Source of the DNA: Bacillota bacterium
Lineage (GTDB): Bacteria > Bacillota > Desulfotomaculia > Desulfotomaculales > Pelotomaculaceae
Direction of reading: 5' to 3'
Assembly: GCA_029555205.1 (NCBI GenBank)
Contig: JAKPTB010000125.1
Location: 1 to 34,203, forward strand
DNA: 34,203 nt
Shown: in pieces, positions 21,607-28,629 of the stretch
Numbering within the stretch: position 1 is the stretch's first letter
Layout of the letters: each line of letters opens with the position of its first letter
The notes under the pieces: generated by a model
Seen by the model: only the letters and a program-made list of their open reading frames with translations
Told to the model about the DNA's origin: nothing
Databases searched by the model: none
Translations under genes and position numbers: made by a program

Positions 21607-24492
21607 ATGAGAAGCGCAGTGGCTGTATTTATTCTACTCAGTGTCACCCTGTTTTGTCCGGTGCTTGCCGGTGCAAATTCACCGGGTGCCAATCTGGATT
21701 TTTCCACTCTATTCGAAGAACATGGAGCGATTATGCTGATTATCGAGCCGCAAAGCGGTTCAATCATTTATGCCAACAGAGCTGCCGCATCCTTTTATGG
21801 ATATACCAGAGAGCAGCTTCTTTCAATGAACATATACCAGATAAACACATTAACCCCTGCTGAAACCCGGCAGGAGATGCAGGCGGCAGCAGGGGAACAC
21901 AGGAACTGTTTTTTATTCAAACACCGGCTGGCCAGCGGGGAAATACGTACGGTGGAGGTTTTTTCTTATCCCGTAAAATACGGGGAAACAGATGCCCTGT
22001 TTTCCATTGTCCATGACATCACAGCGATAACGCAATTACAAGAAAAAGAAAAAAGAATGATTTACGGCATTATTATATCCGGCGGTGCCGCCCTGGCCCT
22101 GTTGTTATTTTTATTGGTCATGCTGGCCAAAAGCCACAGTAAGCTTATAGCATCAAGAAATGAGATAGATAATTACAATACATTACGGAAAACATTCATC
22201 GATGCCTTCGATAGCCTTGTTTATCTTAAAGATGAGAATTTAAAATACGTTTTTGTCAACCGCGCCATGGAGCTCTTTTATAATAAAAAAGGCGAAGAGA
22301 TCATCGGTAGGGATGATTATATGCTCTCGGATGCCGGATTTGCCCAGAGGATCAGACAAACCGATCAGGCGGTTCTGAAACAGGAAACCCTTATTACTGA
22401 AGAGGTGCATTGGGAGGGCCGCGTTTTCAAAGCCACAAAATTCCCCGTGAAGATGTTGAACGGCCGCTTTGGTGTGGGCGCCTACATAACGGACGTTACG
22501 GAAGAATACCAGCATAAACTGGAGCAACAAAAAATGCTGCAGAGCCAGATGACCCTGGCCGATGTGCTGACCCGCAGCTTTCAAAACAGGCAGGAAAAGC
22601 TGGATTATGTGCTGCACAGGGCTCTTGAATTAACGGAAAGCAAGTACGGCTATATTTCTTTGTATGACCAGGAAAAACGGGAGTTCTCCATCAATTCCTG
22701 GACCAGGACCGTAATGAAAGATTGTGATATTGCCGGGAAACTGAACGTTGATCAACTGGACCAGGCAGGTCTCTGGGCTGAAGTTGTGCGGCAGGGAAAG
22801 CCTTTAATCATCAATGATTACGGGGAGCCCAATCCTTTAAAAAAGGGCTACCCCGAGGGGCATGTGGCCCTGAAAAATTTTATGTCGGTGCCTGTGGTTA
22901 TCGATGAAAAGATTGTGGCTATCGTAGCCCTTGCTAACAAGAACGGAGATTATGACGTCAGTGATGTATATGAAATGACCCTGCTCATGAACGGAATCTG
23001 GAATTCGGTAGAAAGAATTGCGGCGCAGGAAAAGCTGGAATATGAACGCAATAAGTATTTTCAAACCTTAATCTCCATCGGCGATGGTGTTATGGTCGTT
23101 GACAGGAACGGAAAAGTAGAAATGATAAATAGTGTTGCCGAAAAATTAACAGGATGGTCTACTGCTGAAGCGACCGGCAGGCATTACAAGGAAATATTTG
23201 TTTTATCCCATGAACATGAGGGTTCTACCATAAACGATCCCATTGAAGATGTCTTTGAAACCGGTATTATCCAGGAGCTCGGAAATCATGCCGTGCTGAC
23301 TTCCAGGGACGGCACAAAATACTATCTGGAAGACAGCGCCGCGCCCATTAAGGATGATCAGAATACAACTGTGGGAGTTGTGCTGGTTTTTCGTGATATT
23401 ACAGATAAAAAGAAACAGCGGGAACAAATCGAATACTTGAGTTTTCACGATTCCTTGACGGGTTTGTATAACAGAAGGTTTTTTGAGGAGGAGTTGCGCA
23501 GGCTTGATGCTGAAAGAAACCTTCCCCTTTCCATTATTGTGGGAGATGTCAATGGCTTGAAGCTGACCAATGATATCTTTGGTCACTCCTTCGGGGATAT
23601 TCTTTTAGAAAGAATAGCGGATGTTCTGCGCAGGGTTTGCCGTGTAGACGATATTATTGCCAGGTGGGGCGGCGATGAGTTTGTTTTGCTTCTGCCTAAA
23701 ACAGATTTGAAAGAAGCTGAACAAATTATTGAAAAGATTAAAAGTGAGTTTTCCAGGGAGCAAATTAAGGCCATTAAAGGCAGTATTTCCATGGGCGCCG
23801 CCACTAAGGAAAATTTAGCTGTTGACATCCTGAGTGTTTTAGATAATGCCGAAGAAAGGATGTATGCGGCAAAAACGCTGGAACGAAATGAATTCAGGAA
23901 CAGCCTGATTGATTCCATCATTAAGTCGCTCCATAAGAACAGCGCAAGAGAAAGGGAGCACTCGCTTAATGTCAGCATACTGTGTCAGGAGCTGGGCAGA
24001 GCGTTGGGTCTTCCGGAGGTTGAACTGTGCAAGCTGAAAGAAGCGGGTTACCTTCATGACATCGGCAAAACTGTGCTGGATCCTAAAATAATTAACAAGA
24101 GTTACCAGCTGAGCAGTGAGGAATTAAATGAAGTAAAAAAACACCCTGTTGCGGGATATAGAATCCTTAACTCATTTGATGCCACCATGGATTTGGCGGA
24201 ACCGGTACTGGCACATCATGAACATTGGGACGGCAGCGGCTATCCAAGGGGTTTAAAGGGAGAAGAGATACCTTTGCCGGCGAGAATAATCATGATCGCC
24301 GAAAGCTATGACCGGATGATTTATGGTTCTGAAAACACCAGGCCCATGAGTGAAGCCGCTGCCCTGTCTGTAATCAAAGAAAAGGCTGGTACTATCTTTG
24401 ACCCCCGTTTGGCAGAATTGTTTGTGCAAATGATCCAACATACAAACAACTGCGTGAATGAAAAAGGGAATAAACAGCCCTCCGGTTCTTAA
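21607..24492 (+). CDS. Membrane PAS-PAS-GAF-PAS-GGDEF-HD-GYP cyclic-di-GMP protein
   Basis: 961 residues. Signal peptide or first membrane segment (1-22), extracellular PAS (about 35-140), membrane helix (about 150-172), cytosolic PAS (about 190-300), GAF (about 320-475), PAS (about 485-605), GGDEF (about 612-765) and HD-GYP (about 780-945). The GGDEF motif is intact (688-692) and the RVDD five residues before it is a complete inhibitory I-site. The HD-GYP domain keeps HDIGK (His817, Asp818), HHEHWDG and GYP (878-880) with RGLKGEEIP, so both synthesis and hydrolysis of cyclic-di-GMP look possible. AAAGGGG precedes the ATG. Signals are likely sensed outside by the first PAS and inside by PAS/GAF. 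No dedicated output gene adjoins it; control of the SipW surface cluster is conceivable but unproven. Confidence 0.93.
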   Translation: MRSAVAVFILLSVTLFCPVLAGANSPGANLDFSTLFEEHGAIMLIIEPQSGSIIYANRAAASFYGYTREQLLSMNIYQINTLTPAETRQEMQAAAGEHRNCFLFKHRLASGEIRTVEVFSYPVKYGETDALFSIVHDITAITQLQEKEKRMIYGIIISGGAALALLLFLLVMLAKSHSKLIASRNEIDNYNTLRKTFIDAFDSLVYLKDENLKYVFVNRAMELFYNKKGEEIIGRDDYMLSDAGFAQRIRQTDQAVLKQETLITEEVHWEGRVFKATKFPVKMLNGRFGVGAYITDVTEEYQHKLEQQKMLQSQMTLADVLTRSFQNRQEKLDYVLHRALELTESKYGYISLYDQEKREFSINSWTRTVMKDCDIAGKLNVDQLDQAGLWAEVVRQGKPLIINDYGEPNPLKKGYPEGHVALKNFMSVPVVIDEKIVAIVALANKNGDYDVSDVYEMTLLMNGIWNSVERIAAQEKLEYERNKYFQTLISIGDGVMVVDRNGKVEMINSVAEKLTGWSTAEATGRHYKEIFVLSHEHEGSTINDPIEDVFETGIIQELGNHAVLTSRDGTKYYLEDSAAPIKDDQNTTVGVVLVFRDITDKKKQREQIEYLSFHDSLTGLYNRRFFEEELRRLDAERNLPLSIIVGDVNGLKLTNDIFGHSFGDILLERIADVLRRVCRVDDIIARWGGDEFVLLLPKTDLKEAEQIIEKIKSEFSREQIKAIKGSISMGAATKENLAVDILSVLDNAEERMYAAKTLERNEFRNSLIDSIIKSLHKNSAREREHSLNVSILCQELGRALGLPEVELCKLKEAGYLHDIGKTVLDPKIINKSYQLSSEELNEVKKHPVAGYRILNSFDATMDLAEPVLAHHEHWDGSGYPRGLKGEEIPLPARIIMIAESYDRMIYGSENTRPMSEAAALSVIKEKAGTIFDPRLAELFVQMIQHTNNCVNEKGNKQPSGS

Positions 24493-24601
24493 GGAGAAGT
24501 ATCTTGAAATCTGTGAGGAGCTGTTGCTGCCGCTGTCTGTTTTGGGGAAGAGAGCGGGGACTTGAACCGGTTTCGAAGGCAGGGAATTTGTGTCAACGCT
24601 G

Positions 24602-24630
24602 TTGGAATGTAAAAATAAATGTGATATATT
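24602..24630 (+). promoter_or_regulatory. Promoter upstream of zapA
   Basis: TTGGAA (24602-24607), 17-base spacer, TATATT (24625-24630) with TG one base upstream of the -10 (extended -10). It leaves a leader of about 115 bases before zapA. Confidence 0.6.
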
Positions 24631-24751
24631 GGTTATGCCTCTGGTTTTCTGTGCATTTTTCTTTGAAGTTGAGATAAATTTCGTTTGCGGGGCAGGAAAA
24701 ACAGAGAAACGCGGCGAAGGACAATTAAATTTGTTATCCTGGAGGAGTTCT

Positions 24752-25027
24752 ATGGCTTCGCAGGAATCACGGGTTGAGGTTGAAATATTCGGAGAATATT
24801 ATGTTATCAAGGGTGATCATTCGCCGGAACGGATAATGATGCTGGCGCAGTATGTCAACCGTAAAATGAAGCAACTGGCGGGGCGGAACCCCAGGCTGAG
24901 CAGGACCCACACGGCTGTGCTGGCAGCCTTGAATATCGCCGAAGAGTTGATGAAACTCCAGGATGAACAGGACAGTATCATCAAACTCCTGGAGTCTGAA
25001 CAAAGGAATACGAAGAGAAACTCATGA
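24752..25027 (+). CDS. zapA: Cell division protein ZapA
   Basis: 91 residues from ATG 24752, behind TGGAGGAG. The longer open frame from 24590 has no ribosome-binding site and an unrelated hydrophobic start. The product matches ZapA: an N-terminal beta/alpha head (RVEVEIFGEYYVIKGDHSPERIMMLAQYVNRKM in parts) and a C-terminal coiled coil (about 60-91, ALNIAEELMKLQDEQDS). ZapA bundles and stabilises FtsZ protofilaments at the division site. In related Firmicutes it usually follows pheT directly; here 9 kb separates them. The stop codon lies inside a terminator stem. Confidence 0.93.
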   Translation: MASQESRVEVEIFGEYYVIKGDHSPERIMMLAQYVNRKMKQLAGRNPRLSRTHTAVLAALNIAEELMKLQDEQDSIIKLLESEQRNTKRNS

Positions 25028-25050
25028 AGCCGGCTTCATGAGTTTCTTCT
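25018..25050 (+). terminator. Terminator overlapping the end of zapA
   Basis: A perfect 28-bp palindrome (25018-25045, core TGAAGCCGGCTTCA) covers the last codons and stop of zapA and is followed by a T-rich tail (TTTCTTCTTAATTT). The following 150 bases to polX hold nothing else that I can support. Confidence 0.8.
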
Positions 25051-25202
25051 TAATTTATAAAGAATTCCATTCTAATTGTAAAGAGTTGCCTGCTTGATTG
25101 TAAAGGGAGCATCTGTTTTTTATTTTGCCCGGCGGGGGACATTGCTGCGGGTAAATATCCGGTGTTCCGGAAAAAATTAATTTAACAGCAAGAAAGGTTT
25201 GT

Positions 25203-26912
25203 TTGCCCATGCGTAACGTTGAAGTGGCCTGGATTTTTCGTGAACTGGCTGATCTCCTGGAACTGAAAGGGGATGATTTTTTTAAGATCAGGGCCTACCG
25301 GAATGCCGCCAGAATCCTGTCCGGACTTGAGCAACCCCTGGTAGAAATCTGGCAGGAGGGTGGACTGGCTAAAATTCCCGGCATCGGCAAAAACATTGCG
25401 GCAAAGATAAACGAGATTTTGAGCACGGGTGGCTTGCGAAAACACGAGGAACTGCTGCGGCAGTTCCCCCCGGGGCTATTAGAAATCATGTCCCTGCCCG
25501 GGATTGGTCCCAAAAAGGCTGCTATGCTCAGAGAAAGACTGGGGGTAACCAGCCTGGACGAATTGGCCAGGGCAGCCAGGGAAAAACGTGTCCGGACGCT
25601 GCCCGGCATGGGCAGTAAAACGGAAAGCGCGATTATCCGCAACATCGAAATGCGGGAGAACCAGGGAGGCCGTGTTTTACTTGCCTCCGCCAGGGAGCTG
25701 GCGGCAGAGTTAAGCGGCTATCTCAAGGGGATCCCGGGGGTTAAGAGGGTGGAGGCCGGGGGCAGCCTCCGCCGCTGGCGGGAGACCGTGGGGGATATCG
25801 ACCTGGTTGTGGCCGGCGATGATGCCCGGAAGATCCTTGACATTGTTTCCGGCTACCCGCGCTTCCGGCAAATGCTTGAAAGCAGTCCGGGACGGGTGAA
25901 ATTTCTCACGGACTGGGGAATTGTGGTGGAGCTGGAAGTGGTGCCGGAGGAAATCTTTTGCCTGAAGCTGTTCAAAAATACCGGGAGCAAGGCTCATTAC
26001 CGGAGGTTGCAGCAGCTCTTTGCCGGGCGCGGTCTAACCCTGGACGAAGCCGGCCCGGCCAAAAAGGGCGACTTAATTCAGGAGGAGGATATTTATGCCG
26101 CGCTGGGTTTGCCCTGGATCCCCCCTGAACTCAGGGAAGACCGGGGAGAAGTGGAGGCGGCCCTGGAGAATTGCCTGCCCGGCCTGGTGGAGACGGATGA
26201 TCTCAGGGGCGACCTGCATATTCATACAAACTGGAGCGACGGGATCAACAGCATCGAGCAAATGGTAGAACGGGCCAGGGCCAGGGGCTATCAGTACATT
26301 GCTGTGACCGATCACTCCCGTTCCCTTAAAATAGCCAGGGGACTGTCCCTGGAAAAGCTCCGGGAGCAGCACGAACAAATCCGGAAGATGAATGAAAGGT
26401 TCACAGATTTTCGTATTCTCACAGGTATTGAAGTGGACATTCTTCCCGGGGGGGACCTGGATTGCCCCGACGAAATCCTGGAAAAAATAGACGTGGTGGT
26501 GGCTTCCGTCCACAGCGCCTTCAAACAGGACCGGGAAACAATGACCGGCCGGATCCTGTCGGCGGTGGAGAATAAAAACGTCGACATCATCGGTCACCTT
26601 ACAGGGCGCCTCCTCTTACAGCGGGAAGGATACGAACTGAATCTTGAGAGGGTATTGGAAGCAGCTGCCTGCTGTGGTACGATATTAGAGATTAACGCCT
26701 CCCCCGACCGCCTGGATCTGAACGACCTGAACGCCCGTAAGGCAAAGGAAAAAGGGATTAAATTAGCGATTAACACCGATGCCCATGACCTGAGGCGGAT
26801 GGACGATATGCCTTACGGGGTTTCTGTGGCGCGCCGCGCTTGGCTTGAACCGGGCGACGTAATTAATACCATGCCGGTTGAAGAGCTGTGCAAGTTTCTG
26901 CAGGAACGGTGA
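25203..26912 (+). CDS. polX: DNA polymerase/3'-5' exonuclease PolX (family X polymerase with PHP domain)
   Basis: 569 residues (B. subtilis PolX has 570). It fills gaps in base-excision repair and, through the PHP domain, has Mn-dependent 3'-5' exonuclease and AP-endonuclease activity. Order: 8-kDa and HhH motifs (about 1-150, IPGIGKNIAAKI and LPGIGPKKAAML), polymerase palm with DID at 198-200, and PHP domain (about 335-565) with DLHIHTNWSDG (337 on), VTDHSRSLKIARGL, GIEVDILPGG, SVHSAF and NTDAHDLR. Position 243, where the third metal-binding Asp is expected (VDLRVV in homologues), is Glu (VELEVV). The PHP motif HPTGR appears as HLTGR. TTG 25203 lies 5 bases after AAAGG; ATG 25209, two codons on, is the alternative. 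Confidence 0.95.
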   Translation: MPMRNVEVAWIFRELADLLELKGDDFFKIRAYRNAARILSGLEQPLVEIWQEGGLAKIPGIGKNIAAKINEILSTGGLRKHEELLRQFPPGLLEIMSLPGIGPKKAAMLRERLGVTSLDELARAAREKRVRTLPGMGSKTESAIIRNIEMRENQGGRVLLASARELAAELSGYLKGIPGVKRVEAGGSLRRWRETVGDIDLVVAGDDARKILDIVSGYPRFRQMLESSPGRVKFLTDWGIVVELEVVPEEIFCLKLFKNTGSKAHYRRLQQLFAGRGLTLDEAGPAKKGDLIQEEDIYAALGLPWIPPELREDRGEVEAALENCLPGLVETDDLRGDLHIHTNWSDGINSIEQMVERARARGYQYIAVTDHSRSLKIARGLSLEKLREQHEQIRKMNERFTDFRILTGIEVDILPGGDLDCPDEILEKIDVVVASVHSAFKQDRETMTGRILSAVENKNVDIIGHLTGRLLLQREGYELNLERVLEAAACCGTILEINASPDRLDLNDLNARKAKEKGIKLAINTDAHDLRRMDDMPYGVSVARRAWLEPGDVINTMPVEELCKFLQER

Positions 26913-26957
26913 GACGGGGTATGATAGGGGTATTATAGAGGTTAAACGGGGAGTATT

Positions 26958-27572
26958 ATGAACATTAAGAAGGAGTTTCTAAACAGGGGGCTGCCGGACT
27001 GTGACAATATTCTGCCCCGCGCTTTTTACGCCAGGGAAACCGTTACGGTGGCCAGGGAACTGCTGGGCTGTATTCTTGTGCACGATGCTCAGGAGGGCCC
27101 GGCAGCCGGCAGGATTGTGGAGACGGAAGCCTACATCCAGGGCGATCCGGCCTGCCATGCCACCCGGGGGGAAACTCCCCGCAACCGGATTATGTTCGGG
27201 CCGCCGGGATACGCTTATGTTTATTTTATTTACGGGATGTACTACTGTTTTAACGCCGTCACCGCCCCGGAGGGAGTGGGGGAAGCGGTCCTGATCCGGG
27301 CTCTGGAACCCCTGGAGGGCATCCCATTGATGCGCCGGAGGCGCGGCCGGGACAGGCTTCATGAGCTCTGCGGCGGGCCGGCCAGGCTGGTCCAGGCCCT
27401 GGGCATCACCAGGGAGCATAACGGCGCCGACCTCACCCGGAAGCCATTGTACATCCTGAAGGACGAGGCCCGGGGCAGGATCCGGACCACAACTAGGGTG
27501 GGGATCCGGGAGGGAGCGGAATTGCCGCTGAGGTTTTACCTGGAAGGGAGCCCGTTTATCTCCAGAAAGTAG
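26958..27572 (+). CDS. mpg: 3-methyladenine DNA glycosylase (AAG/Mpg family)
   Basis: 204 residues, normal for bacterial AAG-type glycosylases. It removes 3-methyladenine, hypoxanthine and other alkylated purines to start base-excision repair. [18 protein letters not shown] contains the catalytic Glu57 (equivalent to human Glu125) and Tyr59. [23 protein letters not shown] is the family's core strand region and includes the Tyr that intercalates at the lesion; [13 protein letters not shown] is the C-terminal signature. It follows polX by 45 bases behind GGGGAG, so two repair genes stand together. Membership of one transcript with polX is likely, as no terminator lies between them. Confidence 0.95.
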   Translation: MNIKKEFLNRGLPDCDNILPRAFYARETVTVARELLGCILVHDAQEGPAAGRIVETEAYIQGDPACHATRGETPRNRIMFGPPGYAYVYFIYGMYYCFNAVTAPEGVGEAVLIRALEPLEGIPLMRRRRGRDRLHELCGGPARLVQALGITREHNGADLTRKPLYILKDEARGRIRTTTRVGIREGAELPLRFYLEGSPFISRK

Positions 27573-27601
27573 GACAAGTCCATAACAGGGAGGAAATAAA
27601 A

Positions 27602-28555
27602 TTGAAAATAGGGGAAATTTACCGCTTAGCTGTTGAAAAGGGGATCGAAAGGGACCCGCGCTCTAAAGAAGCTGTGCTCGCGCTTTTGGAAAAGGAAAAG
27701 AAACTCTATGCTGAATTAAAGGAAGATGACCGGAAGGACTACGACCAGGATAAGCTTTTTAACCCGTACAGCGATACGAGGATTTTGTACGGTGACCCGG
27801 AGCGGGAGGTTACCAGGGTGCTGGCGGGAATCGATATGGAGACCGCCGAAGTGCTGCTGGCTGACCGTTTGTCCGTACAGGGCAAGATTGACCTGATCAT
27901 CGCCCACCATCCCGAAGGCAAGGCCGTGGCTGCACTTTACCAGGTAATGAAACTGCAGGAGGACCTGCTGGCTAAGTTTGGGGTACCCATTAACGTGGCC
28001 GAGGGGATTATGGCCTCGCGGATCAGTGAGGTAAAGCGGGGGCTGATGCCCCTGAACCATAACCGGGCCGTGGATGCAGCAAGGCTTCTGGATATTCCTT
28101 TAATGTGCATCCACACACCGGCCGATAACCATGTCAGCGATTACCTCCAGAGTCTGATTGATGATAAGAAACCGGAAACCCTGGAGGATTTGGTGAAGCT
28201 GTTGAAGACCATTCCCGAGTATGCCGAAGCGGTTAAATACAATGCCGGACCCACCATCGTCCTGGGCAGTAAGGAGAGACGGGCCGGCAAAATTATGGTG
28301 GACATGACCGGGGGGACCAGCGGATCCGCGGATGCCTATGCCAGGCTGGCCACTGCCGGTGTGGGTACGCTGGTGGTTATGCATATCGGAGAAAAACACC
28401 GGAAAGAGGCGGAAAAGAATCATATCAATGTTGTTGTGGCCGGGCATATGGCCAGTGACTCACTGGGTTTGAACCTGATCCTGGATCAGTTGGTGCAGCG
28501 GGGAATCCAGGTGATTCCCTGTGCCGGCCTGATCAGGTACGAGCGGAAGGGCTAG
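27602..28555 (+). CDS. NIF3-like (NGG1p-interacting factor 3) dinuclear metal-centre protein
   Basis: 317 residues. The metal-site motif IIAHHPEGKA (His102, His103) and the C-terminal GHMASDSLG (His282, Asp286) match the two-metal site of NIF3-like proteins, which form hexameric toroids. Family members have been linked to GTP cyclohydrolase I type 2 and other activities, but function is generally unsettled. The N-terminal 60 residues are charged and helical (KEAVLALLEKEKKLYAELK), an extension seen in the longer clade often annotated as NGG1p-interacting protein. The start is TTG, 7 bases after AGGGAGG. It lies in the same run as polX and mpg. Confidence 0.9.
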   Translation: MKIGEIYRLAVEKGIERDPRSKEAVLALLEKEKKLYAELKEDDRKDYDQDKLFNPYSDTRILYGDPEREVTRVLAGIDMETAEVLLADRLSVQGKIDLIIAHHPEGKAVAALYQVMKLQEDLLAKFGVPINVAEGIMASRISEVKRGLMPLNHNRAVDAARLLDIPLMCIHTPADNHVSDYLQSLIDDKKPETLEDLVKLLKTIPEYAEAVKYNAGPTIVLGSKERRAGKIMVDMTGGTSGSADAYARLATAGVGTLVVMHIGEKHRKEAEKNHINVVVAGHMASDSLGLNLILDQLVQRGIQVIPCAGLIRYERKG

Positions 28556-28629
28556 TTGTTTTAGAGCCCTTAAGCCGACCCGGTTTGTAATCCCCGTTAT
28601 TTATTTTTGGAGAAAAGGAGCAACTGTAG

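Noticed and set aside
24540-24600. tRNA-like T-arm on the minus strand (GGTTCAAGTCCCCGC)
   Set aside because: The flanking bases do not form a T-stem, and there is no acceptor or anticodon arm at the right distance, so it is not a tRNA gene.
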